64,000 bases of DNA from NCBI RefSeq assembly GCF_003028415.1, contig NZ_PYSV01000016.1, positions 33,739 to 97,738 of the forward strand. The letters run 5' to 3'. The notes under the pieces are model-generated. The model worked only from the letters and a program-made list of their open reading frames with translations, had not been told where the DNA came from and made no database searches. Position 1 is the stretch's first letter; the number at the start of each line of letters is the position of its first letter. The DNA is from Deinococcus arcticus (GTDB lineage Bacteria > Deinococcota > Deinococci > Deinococcales > Deinococcaceae). Below are positions 11,434-20,660 of this stretch, piece after piece. The translations under genes were made by a program, and so were the position numbers.

Positions 11434-11536
11434 CCCTCTTCAGCGGTTCAGAAGGAGCACCGAAACGTTTCCTTTCCCGGTGCGAGGCCCTTTGCTCGCC
11501 TCTCGCGCTGCCCGGTTGATCTCTAGATCAACAGCG
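11434..11536 (-). repeat. Dispersed palindromic repeat, family B copy 3 (shortened)
   Basis: Contains the perfect palindrome GTTGATCTCTAGATCAAC (11515-11532), corresponding to GTTGATCTAAAGATCAAC in copy 1, and AGGAGCACCG / CCCGGTGC blocks in the same order. Part of the outer stem is missing. Confidence 0.6.
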
Positions 11537-11565
11537 ACCTCCTGAGCCGCCGGGCGCCGGGCCCC

Positions 11566-12899
11566 TCACTCCTTCCCGTCCCCCTCCTGCACCGGGGGCA
11601 CCACGCCCCAGCCCGACAGCACATCTGCCGAGATGGCGCGGAAGATGGGAGCCGCCAGCATGGAGCCGTGGTATCTGACCTTGGCGCCGTGCACCATAAC
11701 TGCGATGGTCACGCGGGGGCTTTCGGCCGGAAAGAAGCCGGCGAACACGCTGTCGTAGATGCTGCTGGAATAGCGGCCGTCCACCACCACCTGCGCGGTG
11801 CCGGTCTTGCCGGCCAGGTCGTAGCCGTCCAGGCCAGCGGTGCCGGAAATGCGCTTGACCACCGTTTGCAGCATGGCCCTGGTTTCGCGCGCCACTTCCG
11901 GGCGCAGCACGTCGCGCCGCTCCTGGCCGGTTTCGCCTTCCACCAGCCGGGGCGAGAGGTAACGGCCATCGTTGGCCAGCACGTTGAAGGCCGCCGCCAG
12001 TTGCAGGGTGGTGCTGCTCATGCCCTGCCCGAAGGAATTGGTGGCGCGCACCAGATCGCTCCAGCGGCTCAGGGGCTGCAACTGCCCACTGGCAGCCGGG
12101 ACCGCCGGCAGCGGCACCTCGCGCCCGAAGCCATACGCCTCCAGATACCCGCGCATGCGCTCCTTGGGAAAGCGCTCCACGATATGGGTCATGCCCACGT
12201 TGGAGCTGTACTGCAAGACGCCCTCGGTGGTCAGCGTTGTGGGGTGGGCCACGCTGTCGCCGATGCGGCTGCCCCAGCGCCCGCCCACGAAGCGGCTCAT
12301 GGGCGTGTCGTACAGGGTGTTGCGGGTGGTCAGGCTCTCGTTCAGGGCGGCGCCCACCACCAGGGCCTTGACCGTGGAACCGGGCTCGAAGCGGTCCAGG
12401 AAGGCGCGGTTGCGCCGGGCGCCCTCAGAGGAGCTGCGCCAGGTGCCCGGGTCGAAGGGGGGGTAGCTGGCGGCGGCCAGCACGCGCCCGGTGCGGGTTT
12501 CCATGACCACCACAGCGCCGTATTCGCCCTGATGCTCGGGCACCGCGCGGGCCAGCGCCGATTCGGCCGAGGCCTGAATGCCGGTGTCAATCGTCAGCTT
12601 CAGGTTCTGCCCGGCCATCAGGGGGCCGTCGTAGGCGTGTTCCAGGCCCTCCAGGCCCTCGGTGTCGCCCATCATGCCCAGCAGTTGCCCGGCCAGGGTG
12701 CCCTGCGGATACACCCGCTGACCGTCCACGCTGGTGGCCAGCACCCGGCCATCGGCCGACAGCACGGTGCCGCGCGCCTGCACGACCTTCTTCCGGGCCC
12801 CCTGCGGCGCACCCCATTCCAGCTGGGCGTAGGCCCAGACCAGGGTCAGGAACATCAGCAGGGCCAGAATGCGCATCAGGTGAGAACGGGCGCGTATCT

Positions 12900-12903
<4 letters not shown>
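11566..12903 (-). CDS. ftsI: Peptidoglycan D,D-transpeptidase (FtsI/PBP2-type penicillin-binding protein)
   Basis: A 445-residue class B penicillin-binding protein that cross-links septal peptidoglycan. One N-terminal membrane helix (LMRILALLMFLTLVWAYAQL) is followed by a short dimerisation region (about 35-95, with RGTVLSADGRVLA). The transpeptidase domain carries the serine motif FEPGSTVKA, the SSN motif (LQYSSNVGM) and AGKTGTAQ. It is compact for the family and lacks PASTA domains. I chose GTG at 12903, which overlaps the stop of the FtsL-like gene by four bases; ATG at 12876 is the alternative. It is the last gene of the mraZ-rsmH-ftsL-like-ftsI cluster. Confidence 0.92.
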
Positions 12904-14215
<1,312 letters not shown>

Positions 14216-14644
14216 TCAGGCCACAAAGTTGGATAGAAGGTCTGGTTTGGGGGGGTTGTCCTGCACCGCCGCAATGGCGGCGTCCCAGCGCGCCGGGCTC
14301 CAGAGTTCCAGGCGACCGGGCGCGCCGGCCACGATGACCTCGCCCTCCAGGGCTGCAAAGGCGCGCAGGGTGTGGGGCACCGAGACGCGGCTCTGGTTGT
14401 CCAGCCGCGCCTTGCTGGCCCCGGAATAGAAGAAGCGAACGAACGCCCGGGCCTCGGCGTCCGTGAGGGGCAGGCCCTCCAGCTGCGTTTCCACCCGTTT
14501 CCAGCTGGACAGCGGAAACACGTACAGGCAGCCTTCCATGCCGCGCGTGAGGATCATGCCGTCCTCCACGAAGTCACGGAACGCGGGGGGAATGACCACG
14601 CGGCCCTTGTCATCAATGGTGTACGGGTACTCGCCAAACGGCAC
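14216..14644 (-). CDS. mraZ: Transcriptional regulator MraZ
   Basis: MraZ represses the division/cell-wall cluster by binding repeated boxes upstream of its own gene. The 142-residue protein has two AbrB-like halves: PFGEYPYTIDDKGRVVIP (residues 2-19) and KARLDNQSRVSVPHTLRAF (about 80-98), each with the conserved D..GR/D..SRV pattern. I chose GTG at 14644 because AGAGGAG lies eight bases upstream and the family N-terminus starts there. The Pro-rich in-frame extension upstream is rejected. It heads the mraZ-rsmH-ftsL-like-ftsI operon. Confidence 0.94.
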   Translation of the reverse strand: MPFGEYPYTIDDKGRVVIPPAFRDFVEDGMILTRGMEGCLYVFPLSSWKRVETQLEGLPLTDAEARAFVRFFYSGASKARLDNQSRVSVPHTLRAFAALEGEVIVAGAPGRLELWSPARWDAAIAAVQDNPPKPDLLSNFVA

Positions 14645-14748
14645 ACACTTCTCCTCTTTTCCCACCCCCTCCCACCAGGGCGGCGGGGGGGGGCCGGGGG
14701 GCCCCTCAACCATGAACACGTGCTGAACGCCTTTTGGTTGATGCGGCG

Positions 14749-14754
14749 AGTGTA
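14749..14754 (-). promoter_or_regulatory. mraZ: -10 box of the mraZ operon
   Basis: TACACT on the minus strand. The -35 region falls inside the MraZ boxes at 14763-14808. About 100 bases of leader precede the mraZ GTG. Confidence 0.6.
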
Positions 14755-14762
14755 ACAGCCGT

Positions 14763-14808
14763 TTCCACGAATTACCACCAATTCCCACCAACGCCCCACT
14801 TTCCCCAC
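14763..14808 (-). promoter_or_regulatory. mraZ: MraZ operator: five tandem GTGG boxes
   Basis: On the minus strand, GTGGGG, GTGGGG, GTGGGA, GTGGTA and GTGGAA occur in direct repeat with spacing of 9, 11, 10 and 10 bases, ending next to the TACACT -10 box. MraZ of other bacteria binds tandem TGGGN repeats with 10-base periodicity, so this is almost certainly its autoregulatory site. Confidence 0.8.
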
Positions 14809-14876
14809 GCCCGGGCCCCTGCTCCCCCACCCCGCCGCCCCGGGCGGGCGGGACACCGGCCACCCCCCGGTTGCCC

Positions 14877-14882
14877 TACGCT
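14877..14882 (+). promoter_or_regulatory. Leaderless -10 box of the DUF423 gene
   Basis: TACGCT, seven bases before the ATG at 14890. Confidence 0.6.
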
Positions 14883-14889
14883 GCGCGGC

Positions 14890-15246
14890 ATGCGTTCTCA
14901 CCACACCCTGCGCGCCGGCGCCGTGCTGGCGGCCCTGGCGGTGGCCCTGGGCGCCTTTGCGGCCCACGGCCTGAAAGCCCGCCTGAACCCGGCGGCCCTG
15001 GCCACCTTTGACACCGGCGCCCGCTATCAGATGTACGCCGCCCTGGCCCTGCTGGCGCTGGGTACCCAGGCCGGGCAGCGCCGCGCGCCCCCGCTGCTGC
15101 TGGCCGGGGCCCTGGTGTTTGCCGGCAGCCTGTACCTGCTGGCCCTGACGGGCCTCGGGGTGCTGGGCGCCGTAGCCCCGGTGGGCGGCGCGCTGATGAT
15201 GGCGGGGTTTGTGGTGGCGGCGCTGGACGCGAAGAAGGGGGTGTAG
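14890..15246 (+). CDS. DUF423-family small membrane protein
   Basis: A 118-residue, four-helix membrane protein. The DUF423 (YgdD/TMEM256) hallmark ALGAFAAHGLKARL occurs at about residues 20-33, then YQMYAALALLALG, LLLAGALVFAGSLYLLALTG and VAPVGGALMMAGFVVAAL. The family function is unknown. The ATG at 14890 is set by the TACGCT box seven bases upstream; a longer in-frame extension lacks membrane features. It is transcribed divergently from the mraZ operon and followed by a palindromic repeat. Confidence 0.9.
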   Translation: MRSHHTLRAGAVLAALAVALGAFAAHGLKARLNPAALATFDTGARYQMYAALALLALGTQAGQRRAPPLLLAGALVFAGSLYLLALTGLGVLGAVAPVGGALMMAGFVVAALDAKKGV

Positions 15247-15345
15247 GGGGTGGGTTGTCGGTTGTAGGAGAAACAACGGGGACCGTGCGCGCCTTTTTTC
15301 TGCCTTTCCCATAGCCCACACCCCACGACCTACAACCAAAGCAGG
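15241..15345. repeat. Imperfect palindromic intergenic repeat, family C copy 2
   Basis: Arms GTGGGTTGTCGGTTGTAGGA and CATAGCCCACACCCCACG resemble the element at 4628-4703 read in the opposite sense. An internal CCTTTTTTC run may help end the DUF423 transcript before the rnpB 3' end. Confidence 0.5.
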
Positions 15346-15378
15346 CCGCCCCCAGATGGGAGCGGCCTGCACGGCGCG

Positions 15379-15812
<434 letters not shown>

Positions 15813-15828
15813 GGGAAAAGGATAGCAG

Positions 15829-15897
15829 GCGGCGGGACGCGGTGCGCAGCAGGCGGTGAAGAACATGCATTCACCGCGCACTGCATCCCGCCGCCCC
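15829..15897 (-). terminator. Long inverted repeat after the pseudouridine synthase gene
   Basis: GGCGGCGGGACGC at one end pairs with GCATCCCGCCGCC at the other, and GCGGTGAA pairs with TTCACCGC inside. The hairpin fills the spacer between the RluB-type gene and the rnpB promoter. Terminator or processing function is inferred. Confidence 0.6.
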
Positions 15898-16656
15898 TTA
15901 CCCCCAGCGCTTCTGAATGCGCTCCCACTGGCGGTCCCACACCTGGGGCGGCGTCTGGTCCGGGTGCAGGAGGTCGTGCAGGTCACGGCTGTCGAGCAGG
16001 CGGTACTCCCCGACCTCCAGGTTACCCAGCCACAGGCCGCCCACGCGGTAGCGCAGCAGGCGGGCGACCGGGTGGCCAATGCCTTCCAGCATCCGGCGCA
16101 CCTGCCGGTTGCGGCCCTCGCCCAGCACCACGAAGGCGCCGTCCCGGGCCGGGCGGGCCTCCCGGGCCTGGGCGGGACCGTCGTCCAGGGTCAGGGTGCC
16201 GTCCAGCAGCGTGTCCAGCTCGGCCTGGGTGGGCTCGTGGGGCCCCTGGGTCCAGGCGCGGTAGGCCTTTTCGTGGCCGTAGCGGGGGTGCGTCAAGGTC
16301 AGCGTCAGGTCGCCGTCGGTGGTCAGCAGCAGCAGGCCTTCCGAATCGCGGTCCAGGCGACCCACCGGATGCAGGCCGGGGGTGGGTGGCATGGCGTCCA
16401 GCACATTCTTGCGGCCGTACTCGTCGCGGGCGGTGGTGACATAGCCGCGCGGCTTGTAGAGCATGTAGGTGACTTTGGGCGCGGCGTCGGTCTCAATCAG
16501 CTGGCCGTCCACACGGATGTCGTCAGCGTCGGTCACGCTCTGGCCCAGGGTGGCGGGCACGCCGTTGACCGTGACCCGCCCGGCCTGAATCATGCTTTCC
16601 GCCGCGCGGCGCGAGGCCACCCCGGCGCGGGCCAGCCGCTTGTGCAGCCGTTCCAT
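15898..16656 (-). CDS. RsuA/RluB-family rRNA pseudouridine synthase
   Basis: A 252-residue enzyme. The N-terminal S4 RNA-binding domain (about 1-50) reads RLHKRLARAGVASRRAAE and VTVNGVPATLG. The catalytic domain carries GLHPVGRLDRDSEGLLLLT (about 95-113, with the active-site Asp in RLDRDSEG), KAYRAW, and VVLGEGRNRQVRRMLEGIGH. The family modifies 23S rRNA (RluB/E/F) or 16S rRNA (RsuA); which uridine is modified cannot be decided here. The ATG at 16656 overlaps the stop of the upstream membrane-protein gene by one base. Confidence 0.93.
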   Translation of the reverse strand: MERLHKRLARAGVASRRAAESMIQAGRVTVNGVPATLGQSVTDADDIRVDGQLIETDAAPKVTYMLYKPRGYVTTARDEYGRKNVLDAMPPTPGLHPVGRLDRDSEGLLLLTTDGDLTLTLTHPRYGHEKAYRAWTQGPHEPTQAELDTLLDGTLTLDDGPAQAREARPARDGAFVVLGEGRNRQVRRMLEGIGHPVARLLRYRVGGLWLGNLEVGEYRLLDSRDLHDLLHPDQTPPQVWDRQWERIQKRWG

Positions 16657-17027
16657 TACAGCCGCCCCCGGCGCGAGGGGCTGCCCAGCAGCGCCATGAG
16701 GGCCAGCAGGGTCAGCGCGCCGGCCACCACCAGCAGCGCGGTGCGCAGCGCTGGCGGCAGGGTTTCGGCGCCGCGCAGCACGGGGGGCACCAGGGCGGCC
16801 ACCAGCAGCAGGTTGCCCCCCACCAGCCCGCCCACCTTCACGCGGTCCGGCGCGAAGCTGGCGGCCAGCTGAAACGCGCCCCAGGCCAGCACCACCGCCC
16901 CCGCGCCCCGCGCCAGCCACAGCGGCGACACACCGATCAGGGTGGCCACCACCGGCGGCAGAAAATACAGGTAAAGCCCCAGCGGAACAAACAGCAGGGC
17001 GGTCAGCCAGAAGGCGGCGCGCAACAC
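16656..17027 (-). CDS. Small four-helix membrane protein
   Basis: A protein of about 123 residues with four hydrophobic segments (FWLTALLFVPLGLYLYFL; RGAGAVVLAWGAFQLAASF; GLVGGNLLLVAALVPPVL; LLVVAGALTLLALMALLG). I do not recognise the family. I place the start at GTG 17027 because TACACT lies seven bases upstream (complement of 17035-17040), matching the local leaderless pattern. A longer GTG start at 17048 would overlap that box. It diverges from truB and is co-transcribed with the pseudouridine synthase. Confidence 0.72.
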   Translation of the reverse strand: MLRAAFWLTALLFVPLGLYLYFLPPVVATLIGVSPLWLARGAGAVVLAWGAFQLAASFAPDRVKVGGLVGGNLLLVAALVPPVLRGAETLPPALRTALLVVAGALTLLALMALLGSPSRRGRL

Positions 17028-17034
17028 AGGGGCC

Positions 17035-17040
17035 AGTGTA
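17035..17040 (-). promoter_or_regulatory. Leaderless -10 box of the small membrane protein / pseudouridine synthase operon
   Basis: TACACT on the minus strand, seven bases before GTG 17027. It is back to back with the truB -10 box at 17053-17058. Confidence 0.6.
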
Positions 17041-17052
17041 CCGCCCACCTGC

Positions 17053-17058
17053 TACCCT
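17053..17058 (+). promoter_or_regulatory. truB: Leaderless -10 box of truB
   Basis: TACCCT, seven bases before the ATG at 17066. Confidence 0.6.
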
Positions 17059-17065
17059 GCCCCCC

Positions 17066-17992
17066 ATGCCCGTTCTCGCCGTAGACAAGCCCCTGCTCTT
17101 GACCTCACACGATGTGGTCAGCCGCGCCAGGCGGGCGCGCGGCACACGCCGCGTGGGCCATACCGGCACCCTGGACCCGCTGGCGACCGGCGTGCTGGTG
17201 CTGTGCGTGGACGACAGCACCAAGGTCGTGCAGTTCATGGAGGCCGACACCAAGGATTATCTGGCCTGGATCAGCCTGGGGGCGGGCACCCCCACCCTGG
17301 ACGCCGAGGGGCCAGTGGACACGCAGGCGGGCGTCCCGGCGCTGGACGGGGACCGGGTGCGCGAGGTGCTGGCGGGCTTCACTGGCCCCCAGGCCCAGGT
17401 GCCGCCGCAATACAGCGCCATTCAGGTGGGGGGGCAGCGGGCCTACGCGGTGGCCCGCGCGGGCGGCGCCCTGGACCTGCCCGCCCGGAACATCGTGATT
17501 CACGAACTGGCGCTGCTGGGCCTCTACCCCAGCGTGCAGGCGGCGCCGCGCACCTTTGATCCCCAGACGTGGCGCCCGGCCGGGCACGGCCACACCTTCA
17601 CCCTCCCCGAACCACTGGGCGAGTTCCCCACCCTGCTGGTGTGGGCCCGGGTGGGCAGCGGCACCTACCTGCGCTCGCTGGCGCGCGATGTGGGCGCGGC
17701 GCTGGGCGTGCCCGCGCATCTGGGCGGCCTGGTACGCACCCGCGTGGGCCGCTACAGCCTGAAAGACGCCGTGCCGCTGGACGGGCTGGCCGACGCCCCA
17801 GGCATTCCTGATCTGGCTGCCCTGGACTTTCCGGTCATCGAAGCCGATGAGCGGCTGGCACGCGAACTGCGGCAGGGCAAACGGCCGGCGCATGAGGCCG
17901 CCGGCCGCTTTGTGGTGACGCTGGAAGGCCAGCTGGTGGCCGTGGTAGACGGCGACGGGCAGCAACTGAAGGTGGTCCGCGCCTGGGCGTGA
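17066..17992 (+). CDS. truB: tRNA pseudouridine-55 synthase TruB
   Basis: Makes the universal pseudouridine 55 in the T-loop of tRNAs. The 308-residue protein has the family order: MPVLAVDKPLLLTSHDVVSR, RVGHTGTLDPLATGVLVL with the catalytic Asp (about 41), PPQYSAIQVGGQRAYAVAR, and VGSGTYLRSLARDVG near 210. The C-terminal PUA-like tail is present (RQGKRPAHEAAGRFV). The start is set by the TACCCT box seven bases upstream. A small minus-strand gene converges on its stop. Confidence 0.96.
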   Translation: MPVLAVDKPLLLTSHDVVSRARRARGTRRVGHTGTLDPLATGVLVLCVDDSTKVVQFMEADTKDYLAWISLGAGTPTLDAEGPVDTQAGVPALDGDRVREVLAGFTGPQAQVPPQYSAIQVGGQRAYAVARAGGALDLPARNIVIHELALLGLYPSVQAAPRTFDPQTWRPAGHGHTFTLPEPLGEFPTLLVWARVGSGTYLRSLARDVGAALGVPAHLGGLVRTRVGRYSLKDAVPLDGLADAPGIPDLAALDFPVIEADERLARELRQGKRPAHEAAGRFVVTLEGQLVAVVDGDGQQLKVVRAWA

Positions 17993-18316
17993 TTAACGCA
18001 TGGGTGTCAGCGCCAGCCAGCGGGCAAGCTCGGCGGCTTCGTCTTCTGGAAGGCCCGCGATGAATTCTGGATGACGGCGCAGATCGGCCATCACGTTACG
18101 TAAGAACCCCAGTTGCCGAATGCGTTCATGCGGGAGCGACCGCCAGCACATGAGGTCGGCGGCCAATTGCCCAGCGGTTTCAGTGGCGAGCGTTGTCCAC
18201 ACCCAGCGCCGCACTCTTTGTCGCCATGAACCGGCCTCCTGCGCCTGAGGAACGAGCGCGGCACAGCGGAGCCTGCCGGTGTACGCAGCCACCGTGTCGT
18301 AGCAGGCGATGGACAC
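17993..18316 (-). CDS. Hypothetical small helical protein
   Basis: A frame of 107 codons (GTG start) that begins directly beyond the truB stop and converges with it. The product is soluble and mainly helical (RRWVWTTLATETAGQLAADL, MADLRRHPEFIAG, DEAAELARWLALTP). I do not recognise it. GTG at 18316 is the longest start and is uncertain, with no good ribosome-binding site. Codon use is less biased than in neighbours, so it may be a recent arrival or not a gene. Confidence 0.4.
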   Translation of the reverse strand: MSIACYDTVAAYTGRLRCAALVPQAQEAGSWRQRVRRWVWTTLATETAGQLAADLMCWRSLPHERIRQLGFLRNVMADLRRHPEFIAGLPEDEAAELARWLALTPMR

Positions 18317-18441
18317 GACACGTCAGGTTGCCCTCTGGCAACATACAGGGCGTGCCAAACCTGCTCCTTCAAAAGCGAGAGGGTCGCCCCGAAGAGTCCC
18401 TATTGGCTTGCCAGGGAAAGCTTGTCAGTTCGCACAGGGCC

Positions 18442-18885
18442 TTAATCGCAGTTCTGGTGGGTCAAGATGCCTGGGCCATAGGAGGTTAGGACAGGAATCC
18501 AACCCTCCGTGAGCTCATCAAGACGTGCCCGATCAAATTCAAGGGATGCAGGTTCATCCTTCTCCCGAGTGGTATGCCACAGCGGAATCCCCCGGACAAT
18601 CTCTGTCAATACCTGCAAATCCTTCTCTTGCCACCATTCGTACGGCGTGCCTGGATAGGGCGGATTGCCGCCATACCGGCCGAAAAACATCTCTAAGGCA
18701 TGGAGGTGCTGAGGGTGGAACAGCGGAATCGCGAACCCCTCTACAGAGCGCTCGTCATTTGCATAACCGCCAACCTGAGAGGCGTACACGACACCGGTAG
18801 GGGCTTGAACGACGACCACTGCACCGGCTCCCTGAGATCCATCAGGATCGAGAAACACGTATGCCCGTTCAGCCATGCCATCCAT
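18442..18885 (-). CDS. Hypothetical protein, DUF6210-like
   Basis: A 147-residue soluble protein: AYVFLDPDGSQGAGAVVVVQ, APTGVVYASQVGGY, VEGFAIPLFHP, LEMFFGRYGGNPPYPGTPYE. The pattern PTGV.Y..Q.GGY followed by a V-GF-IPLF stretch resembles DUF6210, a family of unknown role. That assignment is from memory and tentative. The ATG at 18885 is supported by GGGAGG seven bases upstream. Third positions are less GC-rich than in gatA next door, hinting at horizontal acquisition. It lies 60 bases downstream of gatA. Confidence 0.7.
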   Translation of the reverse strand: MDGMAERAYVFLDPDGSQGAGAVVVVQAPTGVVYASQVGGYANDERSVEGFAIPLFHPQHLHALEMFFGRYGGNPPYPGTPYEWWQEKDLQVLTEIVRGIPLWHTTREKDEPASLEFDRARLDELTEGWIPVLTSYGPGILTHQNCD

Positions 18886-18945
18886 TTTCGATCCTCCCAG
18901 GTGACGACTCAAAGTTGACCGCCCACTCACCATTGCCTGGACGTC

Positions 18946-20397
18946 TCAATATCCAGGCGCCACCCCAGCCTGCACCACACCCAGCGCCTCCAGCCCCCCG
19001 GCCAGCCGCACCAGCTGTTCATCCTGCAGGGCGGGAGCAATGAGCTGAATGCCCACCGGCAGCCGCGCGCCCTCCACGGTCTCAAACCCGGCGGGCACGC
19101 TCAGGGCGGGCAGGCCGGCGAGGTTGATCGCCACGGTGTCCACATCGGCGGCGTACATGGCCAGGGGATCGCTGGTTTTCTCGCCGCGCCGGAAGGCGGG
19201 GAAGGGACTGGTGGGCGTCACCAGCACGTCAACGTGCCCGAACGCCTGGGCAAAGCGGTCGGCAATCAGGCGCCGCACCTTCATGGCCTTGCTGTAATAG
19301 GCGTCGTAATAGCCGCTGCTCAGGGCGTAGGTGCCAATCAGGATGCGGCGCTGCACCTCGCGGCCAAAGCCCTGCTCGCGGGTGAGGGTCATGGCCTCGG
19401 TCACGTCGCGGCCGGGAACGCGCGCGCCGTACACCATGCCGTCAAAGCGCGCGAGGTTGCTGCTGGCTTCCGGCATGGCAATCAGGTAGTAAGCGGCGAT
19501 GGCGTACTTCAGTTCGGGCAGGCTCACCTCGGCCACGCTGGCCCCGGCGCCGCGCAGGGCGTCCAGGGTGGCCTGCAGAGTCGCGTCCACACCCGCTGTG
19601 TTGCCGCCCAGGCTCTCCCGAATCACGCCCACACGCAGGCCGCGCAGGTCATCGGCGGTGCCCGGCGCGAAGGCGGGCGGCGCGTGCAGGCTGGTGGCAT
19701 CAAGGGGGTCGTGCCCGGCCAGCACATTCATCAGCAGAGCCAGGTCCTGCGCGGTGTGCGCAAAGGGCCCAATCTGGTCCAGGCTGCTGGCATAGGCCAC
19801 CAGGCCGTAGCGGCTGACCCGGCCGTAGGTGGGTTTCAGGCCATACACGCCGCAGAAGCTGGCGGGCTGGCGCACGCTGCCGCCCGTGTCGCTGCCCAGG
19901 GCGACCGGCGTGAGGCCCGCCGCCACCGCTGCGGCGCTGCCGCCACTGCTCCCGCCGGGCACCCGCGCCTCGGCCCAGGGGTTCAGGGCCGGGCCATGGG
20001 CGCTGCTCTCGGTGCTGGAGCCCATGGCAAATTCGTCCATGTTGGCCTTGCCCACGATGACCGCCCCCGCCTGTTGCAGACGCGCCGCCGCCGTGGCGGT
20101 GTAGGGGCTGACATAGTTCGCCAGAATGCGGCTGCCGCAGGTGGTGGCTGTGCCCGAGACGTTGATGTTGTCCTTGACCAGGATGGGCACGCCCGCCAGA
20201 GGCAGCGTTTCCCCGGCCTGCACGCGGGCCTGCACCGCCTCGGCCTGGGCCCCGGCGCCGGCATTCAGGCTCACCACGGCATTCAGGGCCTGCGCCGCCC
20301 GAATGCGGTTCAGGGCGGCGCCCAGCAGGTCAGGCGCAGTGGTCTCGCGGGCCTGCACGCGGCGGGCCAGTTCGGCGGCGGTGGGGGGCACGGACAT
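18946..20397 (-). CDS. gatA: Asp-tRNA(Asn)/Glu-tRNA(Gln) amidotransferase subunit A
   Basis: GatA releases ammonia from glutamine (or asparagine) for conversion of misacylated Glu-tRNA(Gln) or Asp-tRNA(Asn). The 483-residue amidase-signature protein has the catalytic Ser-cisSer-Lys set: Lys in PILVKDNINVSG (about 73), the Gly/Ser core VPGGSSGGSAAAVAAGLTPV (about 145-164), and GSDTGGSVRQPASFCGVYGL (about 170-189). The length is normal. gatB and gatC are not in the window, so the complex is encoded at scattered loci. The ATG is preceded by a TACACT -10 box eight bases upstream. Confidence 0.96.
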   Translation of the reverse strand: MSVPPTAAELARRVQARETTAPDLLGAALNRIRAAQALNAVVSLNAGAGAQAEAVQARVQAGETLPLAGVPILVKDNINVSGTATTCGSRILANYVSPYTATAAARLQQAGAVIVGKANMDEFAMGSSTESSAHGPALNPWAEARVPGGSSGGSAAAVAAGLTPVALGSDTGGSVRQPASFCGVYGLKPTYGRVSRYGLVAYASSLDQIGPFAHTAQDLALLMNVLAGHDPLDATSLHAPPAFAPGTADDLRGLRVGVIRESLGGNTAGVDATLQATLDALRGAGASVAEVSLPELKYAIAAYYLIAMPEASSNLARFDGMVYGARVPGRDVTEAMTLTREQGFGREVQRRILIGTYALSSGYYDAYYSKAMKVRRLIADRFAQAFGHVDVLVTPTSPFPAFRRGEKTSDPLAMYAADVDTVAINLAGLPALSVPAGFETVEGARLPVGIQLIAPALQDEQLVRLAGGLEALGVVQAGVAPGY

Positions 20398-20405
20398 ACC
20401 GGGCC

Positions 20406-20411
20406 AGTGTA
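20406..20411 (-). promoter_or_regulatory. gatA: Leaderless -10 box of gatA
   Basis: TACACT on the minus strand, eight bases before the gatA ATG at 20397. Confidence 0.55.
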
Positions 20412-20442
20412 GCGGTGGGGCAGGGGAGCAAGGAGGCGGGCC

Positions 20443-20458
20443 GTCTGGAGGTCCAGAC
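20443..20458. promoter_or_regulatory. Perfect palindrome upstream of gatA
   Basis: GTCTGGAGGTCCAGAC is a seven-base perfect inverted repeat with a two-base centre, about 32 bases upstream of the gatA -10 box. It could be an operator or part of a small hairpin. Nothing else is seen in the 250-base spacer 20412-20660. Confidence 0.4.
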
Positions 20459-20660
20459 GAGAGGGCGGGCCGGGAAAGCGCTCAGGGAGGCAGAGCGCCG
20501 GGAAAAGGTGGGTGGCCGGACACTGCGGCGGGAGAGCTCAGGGCCCTAAAGCTTTACCAGCGCCAGATTCACCAGCGCCGCGTCCTGACGCTCAGGACTC
20601 AGCCGGCCACAGGCGCCCCAATGCCCCGCACGCCTCTTGACCCCGCCACAGCCCACTGCC

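Larger units (their letters stand above)
10650..11565. other. Gene-free 0.9 kb region with AT-rich core, palindromes and two repeats
   Basis: No convincing gene: the short frames have no family features and unfavourable codon use. From about 10780 to 10930 the sequence is strikingly AT-rich for this genome and holds the paired TCTCAT palindromes listed separately. Decayed family-A (about 11139-11260) and family-B (11434-11536) repeats fill much of the rest. Confidence 0.6.

Noticed and set aside
11100..11545. Several short open frames between the 3D-domain gene and ftsI
   Set aside because: They lie in decayed repeats; similar peptides recur only because the repeats recur elsewhere (8721, 23507, 33600).
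14645..14863. In-frame N-terminal extension of mraZ (Pro/Gly-rich)
   Set aside because: It would run through the MraZ boxes and -10 promoter; the family N-terminus begins at GTG 14644 behind a good ribosome-binding site.
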